From a virus, in the IMG/VR virus record IMGVR_UViG_3300032240_000498, positions 1 through 27,160 of that record: a DNA stretch of 27,160 nucleotides; one strand, given 5' to 3'. Under the pieces are notes generated by a model. That model ran no database searches. It saw only the letters and a program-made list of their open reading frames with translations, and was not told the DNA's origin. Every line of letters starts with the position of its first letter. Positions within the stretch are counted from its first letter, which is position 1. The position numbers and the translations under genes are program-made. Below, in pieces: positions 1 to 7,814 of this stretch.

Positions 1-2
1 AT

Positions 3-1061
3 CTCGCTCTCCTCGAATCAATTAAAATTGCGGATGGAGGCAATACAAAAGTATCAGCAGATGCGATCCCAAGCATTCTCCAAGAAGCACTAGCAGTATC
101 TTTCGACGAACATGTAGGGCACGATTACTTGGAGAATGGTGCTGAACGTTATGCGTTCTACCATTTGGAAGAGGATAAGATTCCATTCCACCTTGAATAC
201 TTCAATAAAATTACCAAAGGTGGTCTGCCTAACAAGACATTAAATGTAGCACTTGCTGGCACAGGTGTGGGTAAGTCACTCTTCATGTGTGACTATGCTG
301 CCAACTGTCTATCACTCGGTCGTAATGTTCTCTACATTACTATGGAGATGGCAGAGGAGAAGATTGCTGAGCGTATTGATGCTAACTTGTTTAACGTCAA
401 TATCAAAGACCTTATTGATTTACCAGAATCAATCTTCAACAATCGTATCAATGAACTGAAACGTAAAACACAAGGTCGTCTTATCATCAAAGAATATCCA
501 ACAGCTGCTGCACACGTTGGGCATTTCAAAGGTCTTCTCAATGAACTATCATTGAAGAAGGTATTCAAACCAGATATCATTTTTATTGATTATCTAAATA
601 TCTGCGCTTCTGCTCGCTACAAAGGTGCTATCGTAAACTCATATACTTATGTCAAGGCAATCGCAGAGGAACTTAGAGGATTGGCAGTTGAACACAACGT
701 TCCAATCGTCACTGCTACACAAACTACTCGCAGTGGTTATGGTAATAGTGATGTCGATCTCACTGATACCAGTGAGTCCTTTGGTCTCCCTGCTACTGCT
801 GACTTCATGTTTGCTCTCATTGCTACAGAGGATTTGGAGAAGGATGGTAAGATCATGGTGAAACAATTGAAGAACAGATATAATGACCCCACCATGTATA
901 AGAGATTCTTAGTTGGGGTTGACAGAGCACGAATGAAGCTCTATAATGTTGATAATGCTGTTGACCTCACTTCTGATAAAGAAGAGGAGTATGACTTCGA
1001 AGAGATGGCAGCGAAACAAAGCAAAGATACTAAAAGCAAATTTACCAGTTTTATTTTATGA
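3..1061 (+). CDS. 41: Replicative DNA helicase, T4 gp41/DnaB family (5' end outside window)
   Basis: The reading frame is open from base 3, so the gene begins before the window. The first in-frame start-like codon seen (TTG at 129) is not the real start, because coherent protein sequence precedes it. A RecA-fold ATPase core is visible: Walker A GTGVGKS at about 258-278, a hydrophobic Walker B strand ending IDYLN, and the arginine/glycine-rich segment TTRSGYGNSDVDL typical of gp41 and DnaB C-terminal domains. The enzyme unwinds the replication fork as a hexamer and works with primase gp61, encoded here at 8982. The stop overlaps the mazG start (ATGA). The C-terminus is acidic then lysine-rich. 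The family call is firm; the missing N-terminal domain cannot be judged. Confidence 0.93.
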   Translation, partial: LALLESIKIADGGNTKVSADAIPSILQEALAVSFDEHVGHDYLENGAERYAFYHLEEDKIPFHLEYFNKITKGGLPNKTLNVALAGTGVGKSLFMCDYAANCLSLGRNVLYITMEMAEEKIAERIDANLFNVNIKDLIDLPESIFNNRINELKRKTQGRLIIKEYPTAAAHVGHFKGLLNELSLKKVFKPDIIFIDYLNICASARYKGAIVNSYTYVKAIAEELRGLAVEHNVPIVTATQTTRSGYGNSDVDLTDTSESFGLPATADFMFALIATEDLEKDGKIMVKQLKNRYNDPTMYKRFLVGVDRARMKLYNVDNAVDLTSDKEEEYDFEEMAAKQSKDTKSKFTSFIL

Positions 1062-1468
1062 GTAAGCAAGTTGACCTGAATAAGTATACTCAGTTTGTTG
1101 ATGGCACTACGAGTTATCCTTCTAAATCTAATGAAGAATTCATTGCTCGTATTCAACAACTTTCTGAGCGTGATGTTCCCATCGCTCGTCTGATGACTGC
1201 TGCTGTAGGTCTCTCGGCTGAAGCAGGTGAATTCACTGAAATTATTAAGAAGATTGCCTTTCAAGGCAAGGAACTGACTGAAGATAATCGCACCCATCTT
1301 ATCAAAGAACTTGGTGATGTGTATTGGTATTTCACTCAGGCACTGCTTGGATTGGATGTTGATCTGAATGAAGTGGTGCTGACCAATGTGATGAAACTCA
1401 CTGCCCGATACCCTGAGGGTGCTTTCGATGTGTTCCGATCTGAGAACCGAGCAGAAGGCGACATTTGA
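1058..1468 (+). CDS. mazG: MazG-type nucleoside triphosphate pyrophosphohydrolase
   Basis: A 136-residue single-domain MazG-like all-alpha NTP pyrophosphohydrolase. The metal-binding helices show as SAEAGEFTEIIKK and, downstream, KELGDVYWYF, the E-x-x-E plus ExxD arrangement of the family. The C-terminal KLTARYPEGAF is typical of short phage MazG proteins. It would hydrolyse (d)NTPs to monophosphates and pyrophosphate. In cyanophages it has been discussed both for ppGpp manipulation and for recycling host nucleotides. It overlaps the helicase stop by four bases, so the two are probably translationally coupled. It is followed by a promoter-like and hairpin region rather than another close gene. 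Confidence 0.9.
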   Translation: MSKQVDLNKYTQFVDGTTSYPSKSNEEFIARIQQLSERDVPIARLMTAAVGLSAEAGEFTEIIKKIAFQGKELTEDNRTHLIKELGDVYWYFTQALLGLDVDLNEVVLTNVMKLTARYPEGAFDVFRSENRAEGDI

Positions 1469-1486
1469 TTAAACCTGTGCTATGAT
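1458..1486 (+). promoter_or_regulatory. Possible sigma70-like promoter at the end of mazG
   Basis: GCGACA (four matches to TTGACA) at 1458-1463 and TATGAT at 1481-1486 are separated by 17 bp. The -10 is good and the -35 weak. It could give early expression of the gene at 1527. Confidence 0.35.
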
Positions 1487-1516
1487 GGGGGGACACCTAA
1501 ATAAGGGTGGACCCCC
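1487..1516 (+). promoter_or_regulatory. GC-rich inverted repeat with T4-type late box in its loop
   Basis: A G-run followed by ACACC faces GGGTGGACCCCC, giving an imperfect stem (5 GC pairs, a two-base mismatch, 4 more pairs). The loop carries CCTAAATA at 1496-1503, a T4-like late promoter box. A late transcript would start around 1509, beyond the left arm, so only read-through transcripts could form the hairpin. The same arrangement recurs at 13591 and 19900. Confidence 0.5.
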
Positions 1517-1526
1517 TTTCCTGTAG

Positions 1527-3302
1527 ATGGCATCCCAGAACAAACACCTTGAGCACTTAGAAGACGAGTTAATCAATTATGGTTACGGTGGATACGTCGC
1601 TTCTAAAGACCTCATTCAGAATTTTGTTGACGAACTTGGTGGTCGTCCTACTGGTAACGTAACCGTTACGACGAAGTGGGATGGCGCTCCTGCTGTGGTT
1701 TGTGGCATCGACCCAGAGAGCAAGCAATTTTTCGTCGGCACCAAATCAGTATTTAATAAGAAAGAACCTAAGGTCAATTTCACGGAAGAAGATATTGATA
1801 AGAATCATGGTGAAATCCCTGACCTCGCCAAGAAGCTAAAGTATTGCCTGAAGTATTTTGCTGAATTAAATATCAAAGGAATCATTCAGGGTGACTTGCT
1901 GTTCACTGATGAAGATGTAGTAACCAAGAATATTGATGGTGAACGTTACTATACGGCAACCCCCAACACGTTAACGTATGCTTGGCCTGCTGATAGCAAG
2001 TTGGGTAAAGCAGTTCATGGTGCCAAGATAGGCGCTGTATTTCATACTTATTATAGTGGTAGTGGACCTGTCAATACTTTAAATGCTGGTTTTGGTGTTA
2101 GTCAATTCAATTTAAAATCTACTAATAATGTCTTTCTGGCATCAGCGACGATGGATAACATCAGTGCTAATTCTGGTTTGACTGTTGCTGAAGAACGTAT
2201 ACTTAAATCTGTCATCTCTGTAGCAGATCGTAATGCATCGATTGCCAAACCTTTCATTGAAATGGTGGCACACGAAGCAACCAAACAGTTTACGCTTGGT
2301 TATACGATGAAGCGTTTTACCAACAGTTATGTGAAAGAAGGACAGAAGATCAATAATACCAATGTCTTCATGTCTAAGTTTGAGGCAGCATATAAAAAAT
2401 CTTTGGTGGAAAAGATTGAAGATTTGAAGTCAGAGAAATCTAAAAATGAATACCGTGACAAGTTAGCATCTGGTCTTCAGTTCCTTGAAGATAACAAGCG
2501 AGCATTCAAAGCATTCATTGTCATTTACAACTCTTTCACTAACGCTAAGAATCTCATCAACAACAAACTCGCTGGTCTCAGCGATACTAAAGTATTCCTG
2601 CGTAGCGGTGACAACTTTGTGGTGACGAAGCCTGAGGGTTTTGTTGCTATCGTTGATGGTAAGGCAGTAAAGATTGTTGACCGCTTGGAGTTTTCCCGTG
2701 CTAACTTCACGCTTGAGAAGTCGTGGCGCCCTCCTACTACTGAGGGAGCTAAGGTTGCTGCGTTTACTTTCGGTCGCTTTAATCCCCCTACGACGGGACA
2801 CGAGCTACTGATAAATAAGGTTAAGGAGTTTGCTGGTGGTGGGGATTATTTTATATTTCCTAGTCATTCACAAGACAAGAAAAAAAATCCTTTGGTGGCT
2901 GAACAAAAAGTTAAGTTCATGAAAGAAATGTATCCTTCTCATAAGGATGCAATCATATACGATGTTCAAATCCGTGATGCTATTAAAGCATTGAAATGGT
3001 TAGAAGAAAAGGGATATACAGATGCTATTTTTGTTGTAGGGTCCGACCGTGTTCCTGGATTTCAATTTATTAAACAATATAATGGTAAAGATTACTGTAT
3101 GAATACTGTTGAAATAAAGAGTGCTGGCGAACGTGACCCTGATGCAGATGATGTATCTGGTATGTCTGCAAGTAAAATGCGTAAAGCAGTAGCAGAAAAA
3201 GATATGCCAACTTTTATTTCTGGATTGCCTAAAAATTTTGTAACCAAAAAAAAGGCAATGGTTACTGAACTATTCAAAGCAGTGATGGAGGGAATGGAGT
3301 AA
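1527..3302 (+). CDS. Fusion protein: KxDG ligase-like nucleotidyltransferase + NMN-adenylyltransferase-like domain
   Basis: A 591-residue protein with two nucleotidyltransferase domains. The N-terminal part (about residues 40-395) has a plausible covalent ligase/RNA-ligase motif series: motif I KWDGAP with Lys50, a motif III-like IQGDLLF near 120-126, a motif IV-like PEGFVAIV at 369-376 and a motif V-like AVKIVDR at 380-386. The C-terminal part (about 408-591) is a cytidylyltransferase/NMNAT-like Rossmann domain with GRFNPPTTGH at 416-425, VGSDR near 504-508 and the closing SGMSASKMR motif. The family is likely known in T4-like cyanophages, but its substrates are not evident. A possible role is NAD+-linked nucleic-acid ligation or RNA repair; that is inference. 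From about base 2810 the DNA becomes noticeably AT-rich with A-runs. The stop overlaps the next ATG (TAATG). Confidence 0.8.
   Translation: MASQNKHLEHLEDELINYGYGGYVASKDLIQNFVDELGGRPTGNVTVTTKWDGAPAVVCGIDPESKQFFVGTKSVFNKKEPKVNFTEEDIDKNHGEIPDLAKKLKYCLKYFAELNIKGIIQGDLLFTDEDVVTKNIDGERYYTATPNTLTYAWPADSKLGKAVHGAKIGAVFHTYYSGSGPVNTLNAGFGVSQFNLKSTNNVFLASATMDNISANSGLTVAEERILKSVISVADRNASIAKPFIEMVAHEATKQFTLGYTMKRFTNSYVKEGQKINNTNVFMSKFEAAYKKSLVEKIEDLKSEKSKNEYRDKLASGLQFLEDNKRAFKAFIVIYNSFTNAKNLINNKLAGLSDTKVFLRSGDNFVVTKPEGFVAIVDGKAVKIVDRLEFSRANFTLEKSWRPPTTEGAKVAAFTFGRFNPPTTGHELLINKVKEFAGGGDYFIFPSHSQDKKKNPLVAEQKVKFMKEMYPSHKDAIIYDVQIRDAIKALKWLEEKGYTDAIFVVGSDRVPGFQFIKQYNGKDYCMNTVEIKSAGERDPDADDVSGMSASKMRKAVAEKDMPTFISGLPKNFVTKKKAMVTELFKAVMEGME
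2810..2817 (+). promoter_or_regulatory. Intragenic T4 late-like box
   Basis: GATAAATA lies inside the fusion gene, at the start of its C-terminal domain and at the point where base composition becomes AT-rich. It may be chance or an internal late start feeding 3302-4992. Confidence 0.2.
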
Positions 3303-4708
3303 TGGCAACTACTGGTAAAGATAAATGGGAAAAATATTTTAAAAATAATGAAGTAGAAACTTTTGTGAAAGCAAATAGTTCTAATAGTAAAGATCAAAAT
3401 TATATCTATGATTTAACGGGACTCAAAACTAATAAAAGATTGGAGCACGGGCATTCCGTAACAGTTATGAAAACTGGTGTTTATTATGATAATGGTTCTT
3501 ATGCAAATAAAGTTTTGGTTGAATATGATAGGGGTCAACTAGGTTATCTTCATATTAACTGTGTAGACAAAGTAAAAAATGGCAGAGCAACTATGCAAAT
3601 AGAATCTGCCAAACTGATTAATCTTGGTGAAGATATTATAGTTGATAGTTTAAATGGACAGACAAATGTACCGTGTAAGGCATTTAGAACTCCACAATCT
3701 TTATCTACATCTATCATTAGTGGATTGGAAAATGAACCTTCAGTTCCAGATTATATTACAGAACAGTTTACTGAATATTTTGCTCATGATTTGGTGAGTG
3801 GAATAAAAGGAATCTCTTGGAATGCTGGTATAGGTGATAAAGAAAAAAATACATTAGCTGCATATCTTGGGGAACTTTTGATAGGATATATGGCATTATC
3901 AAGAGATTCGGATGCATTTAATGTGCCAGAGATTGTTGCTTATGATATAGAATATTTTGCAGTTCCTACCGATCCTTCTTTTCCAGGAATCGATTCTTTT
4001 ATTCAATATAAAAGTAAAGGAAAAAAAACATCGGGGGGGAAATATTTAATATCATCAAAAGCTGGGAGAGGTGCTAAAGCTTCTATATGGAATAATGTGA
4101 TGCCTTTAGTTGTTAATGCTAAAAAGAAAAATAGTTCTGGGTGGCAATCTTTATCTAGAAATAGTATATTAAAAAAACTAGTATCTTCTTTTGAAGCAGT
4201 TCCTAATGCCGCAGCAAATGGAAAAAAAGTTGTGTATCATTTTGGTGTCAATCACATATTAAATCAAGCGGCAAATGCAACAGATGCTTATAGTTTATTT
4301 ACTAAGTTAAAAAGTGGTAGAATGTCATCTGAAAACAGAAGTTTGTTGGAACAAGCTAGACAAATACAAGCAGGATTAAGTTCTCAAAATTATCCAGAAG
4401 CGGCATCTAGAGATGTGAAAACAAACTTAAATGCTTCTGGTGGAAAAGCGATGACAGTGTTTTTTGCTAGATATATAGCAGATGAATTGATGAAAGATCA
4501 ACAAGCAATAAACTTTATTCTTTCTTGTTTATCTGGCAAAAAATTCTATCAAGCAAACTTAAATATGAGTAGGTGGAGATCTGGTACAATACTATATTCA
4601 ACCACTCACGTTACTGATACTTCTATAAAAATAACAGGAACCAAGTCAGGAACAAACAGTTTAGATGCTACACAAGGCACAGTGAACTACGAATTAGAAT
4701 TTAAATGA
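3302..4708 (+). CDS. Unknown 468-residue protein, AT-rich gene
   Basis: I do not recognise a family with confidence. The protein is mixed alpha/beta, rich in Ser, Asn and Lys, with no signal peptide or membrane segment. A central stretch, GIDSFIQYKSKG followed by YLISSKAGRGAKAS, has an Asp then Ser-Ser-Lys spacing that faintly recalls PD-(D/E)xK nucleases, but the Glu/Asp before the Lys is missing, so a nuclease role is only a guess. Codons are A/T-ending with many A-runs, unlike the helicase, nrd and porin genes. It is coupled to the fusion gene upstream (TAATG) and to the small gene downstream (ATGA), suggesting one transcript and perhaps a shared job. Confidence 0.6.
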   Translation: MATTGKDKWEKYFKNNEVETFVKANSSNSKDQNYIYDLTGLKTNKRLEHGHSVTVMKTGVYYDNGSYANKVLVEYDRGQLGYLHINCVDKVKNGRATMQIESAKLINLGEDIIVDSLNGQTNVPCKAFRTPQSLSTSIISGLENEPSVPDYITEQFTEYFAHDLVSGIKGISWNAGIGDKEKNTLAAYLGELLIGYMALSRDSDAFNVPEIVAYDIEYFAVPTDPSFPGIDSFIQYKSKGKKTSGGKYLISSKAGRGAKASIWNNVMPLVVNAKKKNSSGWQSLSRNSILKKLVSSFEAVPNAAANGKKVVYHFGVNHILNQAANATDAYSLFTKLKSGRMSSENRSLLEQARQIQAGLSSQNYPEAASRDVKTNLNASGGKAMTVFFARYIADELMKDQQAINFILSCLSGKKFYQANLNMSRWRSGTILYSTTHVTDTSIKITGTKSGTNSLDATQGTVNYELEFK

Positions 4709-4992
4709 AATCACTCAAAGAAATACAACAACTTTCAAAGCAAAAGACCTACGTTCTTGGTAAGGTATTTGCTGAAGGTGATTGGGTTGAAAATGTTAAT
4801 GGTGACGTAGGAAAGATTCACAGACGTGGTGTAAACTATATCATTGCAGTAACAGAAGATGGCAAGATGTTTCGTGCATGGGTAAAAGATCTCAAAGAAT
4901 ACTGTGGGAATGAGAATACATACATGTCACCCAAGCAGAAAGTCAAAGCATTTATAAATAAAAATAAACGTAAAGAGAACAATGACGATTGA
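4705..4992 (+). CDS. Small conserved-type phage protein with SH3/KOW-like strand pattern
   Basis: A 95-residue protein. The middle section, GDWVENVNGDVGKIHRRG then YIIAVTEDGKMFRAWVKDL, reads as alternating beta strands with glycine turns, like a small SH3/KOW-type barrel. The tail is basic and ends in a Lys/Asn/Asp-rich segment. Its function is unknown. Its ATG overlaps the preceding stop (ATGA), and its last bases contain the late box at 4953 for the next gene, whose start lies inside this one. Confidence 0.6.
   Translation: MKSLKEIQQLSKQKTYVLGKVFAEGDWVENVNGDVGKIHRRGVNYIIAVTEDGKMFRAWVKDLKEYCGNENTYMSPKQKVKAFINKNKRKENNDD
4953..4960 (+). promoter_or_regulatory. T4-type late promoter box
   Basis: A perfect TATAAATA, 21 bases before the ATG of the Asp-rich gene at 4982. 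The expected start of transcription is near 4967. It marks the following gene as late. Confidence 0.65.
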
Positions 4993-6004
4993 CGAGTTTT
5001 CACAACAGTTATTAGAAAGCCTTTTTGCTCGCCTTGAAGAAGCCAAATGCATGAAGTGCGGTAAGGAAGAGTGTGAGTGTGACGACGATGACGACGATGA
5101 TGATGAAGGCGAAGCAAAGAAAAAGAAAATGAAAGAATCGAAAGATGAAGAAGATGATGACGATGATGAAGAGGATGATGCTGGTAAAGGCAAGAAAAAG
5201 AAAATGAAAGAAGGTTGGAAAGACGAGGAAGATGACGATGATGATGACGATGATGAAGGTGAGTCGAAAGGTAAGAAAAAATCTCGTGCTTTCAAAAAGA
5301 TTAAAGAATCTTTAGACAAAAGATTAGAAGAAGCAAAGAAGTCAAAAAAGAAAGACAAGGATGATGACGATGATGATGACGATGATGACGATGACGACGA
5401 TGATATGGATGAGAGCTTTTCTTTAGCAGAAAAAAAAACTGTAAAAATGGATGGCAAAGATGATAATGGTTTTAAATCTTGCTGGAAAGGATATAGGAAA
5501 GCGGGCACCAAAGTAAAAGGTGATAAAGAAGTTAACAACTGTGTTCCTAAAGAAGAAACACAATATGAAGAACTAAAAGGTGGACAGAAAAAAATCGACG
5601 CCAATCATAATGGTAAAATTGATGGACAGGATTTCAAAATCCTTCGTGGCAAGAAAAACAAAACTGTTAAAGAAATGTTAACAGTTACTGAAGCAGCTCC
5701 TAAGGCAGTTAAAAAAAAAGTAGAGATTGAGGTGATGCCAAACATCCCCACTCCAAACGACCCAGAGCCACCTAAAGCACCAGAAGACATGGCGACTAAA
5801 ACGCCAAAGAAAAATAAAAAAACAGTAAAAGAAGAAACAGAACAACTTGATGAAAAGAAACTTTCGGCAAAAGAAACAGCAAAGAAAGAAAAGTTTGTTA
5901 AAGGAATGAAAAAAAAGTTTGGTTCTTTCAAATCAAAGTATGGTGATAGAGCAAAAGATGTGATGTATGGAACTGCCACATCGATGGCAAAGAAGGCAGC
6001 ATAA
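4982..6004 (+). CDS. Asp-rich modular low-complexity protein with EF-hand-like loop (virion/prohead-type candidate)
   Basis: A 340-residue mosaic. The N-terminus MTIDEFSQQLLE is followed by a Cys cluster (CMKCGKEECEC, residues 23-33) that could bind metal. Four runs of Asp (longest about 15, residues 127-141) alternate with Lys-rich blocks. Next come a SCWKGYRKAGTKVKG module (167-180), an EF-hand-like loop DANHNGKIDGQD at 206-217 with acidic or Asn residues at positions 1, 3, 5, 9 and 12, a Pro-rich linker, and a C-terminal KYGDRAKDVMYGTAT module (319-333). As I recall, similar modules recur in marine myovirus proteins. I/L-x-E sites (LLE|S, IKE|S, LEE|A twice) match the T4 gp21 prohead protease consensus, so a core or internal head role is possible. 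The Asp tracts are GAY triplet repeats likely to vary in length. Confidence 0.65.
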   Translation: MTIDEFSQQLLESLFARLEEAKCMKCGKEECECDDDDDDDDEGEAKKKKMKESKDEEDDDDDEEDDAGKGKKKKMKEGWKDEEDDDDDDDDEGESKGKKKSRAFKKIKESLDKRLEEAKKSKKKDKDDDDDDDDDDDDDDDMDESFSLAEKKTVKMDGKDDNGFKSCWKGYRKAGTKVKGDKEVNNCVPKEETQYEELKGGQKKIDANHNGKIDGQDFKILRGKKNKTVKEMLTVTEAAPKAVKKKVEIEVMPNIPTPNDPEPPKAPEDMATKTPKKNKKTVKEETEQLDEKKLSAKETAKKEKFVKGMKKKFGSFKSKYGDRAKDVMYGTATSMAKKAA

Positions 6005-6007
6005 ATA
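6000..6007 (+). promoter_or_regulatory. T4-type late promoter box
   Basis: CATAAATA overlaps the stop codon of the Asp-rich gene and lies 28 bases before the small gene at 6036. Confidence 0.5.
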
Positions 6008-6035
6008 AAACCGACCCATATAACCAGAGGTTACT

Positions 6036-6215
6036 ATGTCAGCTCTAATCGCATGGGCAATCGCTAACCAAGCACTTATTGCAACTGTTCTTTTTGCAGT
6101 TTCAGAAGCACTTGGAGCAAACCCAAAAGTCAAATCAAATGGTATTCTTTCACTTATTCTTTTACAAGTTCAAGGACAACTAAAAGCAAAAGGTGCTAAA
6201 GATCTTACTCCTTGA
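6036..6215 (+). CDS. Small hydrophobic late protein, 59 residues
   Basis: ATG at 6036 is preceded by an AGAGG ribosome-binding site (about 6026-6030). The product begins MSALIAWAIANQALIATV, a hydrophobic helix, and ends in a Lys-rich tail. It is flanked by a late box at 6000 and a strong terminator at 6240, so it has its own small transcription unit, which suggests high late expression. No family recognised; a small virion or membrane-associated protein is plausible. Confidence 0.65.
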   Translation: MSALIAWAIANQALIATVLFAVSEALGANPKVKSNGILSLILLQVQGQLKAKGAKDLTP

Positions 6216-6239
6216 TTATAGATTTAAATAATCTTTTAG

Positions 6240-6273
6240 GGGGATGCAGGCATATGCAAGCATCCCTTTTTTT
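6240..6273 (+). terminator. Strong intrinsic terminator
   Basis: GGGATGC at 6241-6247 pairs with GCATCCC at 6260-6266, and seven T follow. An inner GCATATGC palindrome extends the hairpin. It ends the 6036 gene and abuts the late box of the next gene. Confidence 0.85.
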
Positions 6274-6280
6274 ATAAATA
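6273..6280 (+). promoter_or_regulatory. T4-type late promoter box
   Basis: A perfect TATAAATA directly after, and sharing its first T with, the terminator T-tract. It lies 37 bases before the structural gene at 6317, which has a GAGGAAA ribosome-binding site. Confidence 0.7.
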
Positions 6281-6316
6281 TCTTTTAGAATACGAATATT
6301 TTTATAGAGGAAACCG

Positions 6317-7453
6317 ATGGCAATTTTCGGAACAATCGACGCTAAGGCGTTGGCAAATAACTTAAGTGTTACTAATGGTAGTCAAACAGTAACTACTACT
6401 GGTGATTTTACAGATAAAACAACGGCAAACTATGTTAGACCAGGAGACGTTCTTTCTTTGAGCGGTGTGCAGTATACTGTTGTTGCTGTTGATTCTGCAA
6501 CATCTTTACGTCTCACAGTTCCTTACGCTGGTTCAACTGGCACAGTAACTGCTGCAAATGCTATTCGCAGAACTCCACCTAAAGAAGTTGCTGAAGTTCT
6601 GTTTAATGAGAACAGTCAATACAATCACTATCCATCTGGCACTTCATTAATCTTTATTGATAACACTGAAGCACAACTTACAGAAAACAAAGTTCGTGGT
6701 TTCAGAGGTCCAGGTTGGTATACCTATAGAACTTATACTGATGGTGATGGCAATACTCGCCACAAGACAGAGTGCATTGCATTCGCTCATCAAACTGCTG
6801 CAAACGCTGGTGACTATGGCACTGCTGATGGTGGCACGGAAGATAATCCTGCTGCAGACGTAACTTCAACCATTACTATTTCTGGTCAACCATCTAACCA
6901 GAGCACATACGGTCCTGCTGGTGCTATTCGCACTGTAACTAGAACTGGAACAGCAGCTGCTGGAACAGGAAGTTACACCATCACTGGTGCTACTACTGGT
7001 AACGTAGTAACCAACGTTTCTGGTGGTGCTGCTCCTGCTGCTAACGGATATGAATTTACAGTTTCTCGTTCTGGCGGAACCTATACTGTTACCGTTGTAA
7101 CTGGTGGTTCTGGATTTGCTGCTACTGATACAATCCTTGTCAAGGGCAGTCAGTTGGGTGGTGTTGATACAACCAACGATCTTACGATCACAGTTGCTAC
7201 TGTTGCATCTGGTGCTGCTACATTCTCAGTTACTGCTTCTGTTGGAACTGGAACTCTTATCTATCAATGGCAACGTCAGACAGCGACTGGAACTTCCTGG
7301 TCGAATGTTTCTGGTGCTACTTCATCTTCACTCGCTCTTACTGGTCTCACAACTGCAGATACTGGTAAAAAATATAGAGTCAAAGTTGGTGGATCTGCTG
7401 GTGGACAGGAAGTTATTTCTGATACTGCAACCCTCACTGTAACTGCTGCATGA
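6317..7453 (+). CDS. Virion structural protein with C-terminal Ig-like domain (Hoc-like candidate)
   Basis: A 378-residue protein rich in Thr, Ser, Gly, Ala and Val. The N-terminal segment (MAIFGTIDAKALANNLSVT) and a central region around VRGFRGPGWYTYRTYTDGDG precede a Gly/Thr-rich beta section. The last 80 or so residues have the Ig-like pattern: IYQWQRQ with a core Trp, SSSLALTGLTTADTGKKYRV, then a final strand TATLTVTA. Ig-like domains on T4-like virions decorate capsid or tail surfaces (for example Hoc) and are thought to aid weak attachment. No signal peptide. Placement behind a perfect late box supports a structural role. The exact virion location is unknown. Confidence 0.7.
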   Translation: MAIFGTIDAKALANNLSVTNGSQTVTTTGDFTDKTTANYVRPGDVLSLSGVQYTVVAVDSATSLRLTVPYAGSTGTVTAANAIRRTPPKEVAEVLFNENSQYNHYPSGTSLIFIDNTEAQLTENKVRGFRGPGWYTYRTYTDGDGNTRHKTECIAFAHQTAANAGDYGTADGGTEDNPAADVTSTITISGQPSNQSTYGPAGAIRTVTRTGTAAAGTGSYTITGATTGNVVTNVSGGAAPAANGYEFTVSRSGGTYTVTVVTGGSGFAATDTILVKGSQLGGVDTTNDLTITVATVASGAATFSVTASVGTGTLIYQWQRQTATGTSWSNVSGATSSSLALTGLTTADTGKKYRVKVGGSAGGQEVISDTATLTVTAA

Positions 7454-7454
7454 T

Positions 7455-7814
7455 ATGATTTTCAATGAGTTGACACCAGACAACTGGTTGTTATTTGCAA
7501 TCAAAAACTATAACAACCCGTTGTCTGTTACATATGATGACTTTGAAGAAGAACTTCAAAAGTTTAAATATATTAAAAGATTATTGAGACGTTATGATAC
7601 GACAGGTGAGTTGAAACACCATTTGATTCTCAATCATATTATTACACTATATAATGTATTCAATGACGCAGCAACGCTGCTTCTATTTTATAAAATAGAA
7701 TCGCAATACTGGCCCATTCTAAAAGCATTCATGGTGTTTTTAGATCGATTACCAGAAGATGTAGATACAACAGATGTAGACGAATCATGTCTGAAACTTC
7801 TCAAACTACTGTGA
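7455..7814 (+). CDS. Conserved-type cyanophage hypothetical protein, helical
   Basis: A 119-residue, mostly helical acidic protein starting MIFNELTPDNWLLFAIKNYN, with a central FKYIKRLLRRYDTTGELKHHLILNH section and a leucine-rich C-terminus. The pattern resembles a small hypothetical family I associate with T4-like cyanophages, without a known function. It begins one base after the structural gene stop and its last 28 bases overlap the next gene. Confidence 0.65.
   Translation: MIFNELTPDNWLLFAIKNYNNPLSVTYDDFEEELQKFKYIKRLLRRYDTTGELKHHLILNHIITLYNVFNDAATLLLFYKIESQYWPILKAFMVFLDRLPEDVDTTDVDESCLKLLKLL

Noticed and set aside
1064-1090. TTGACC/TATACT near the mazG start as a promoter
   Set aside because: Spacing of about 8 bp is too short.
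4927-5604. 225-residue Ser-rich ORF on the minus strand
   Set aside because: It is the antisense of the GAY (Asp) repeats; its composition is an artefact of the repeat.
5605-5979. 124-residue minus-strand ORF
   Set aside because: Lies opposite the coding frame of the Asp-rich protein; Phe/Ser-rich mirror of Lys codons.
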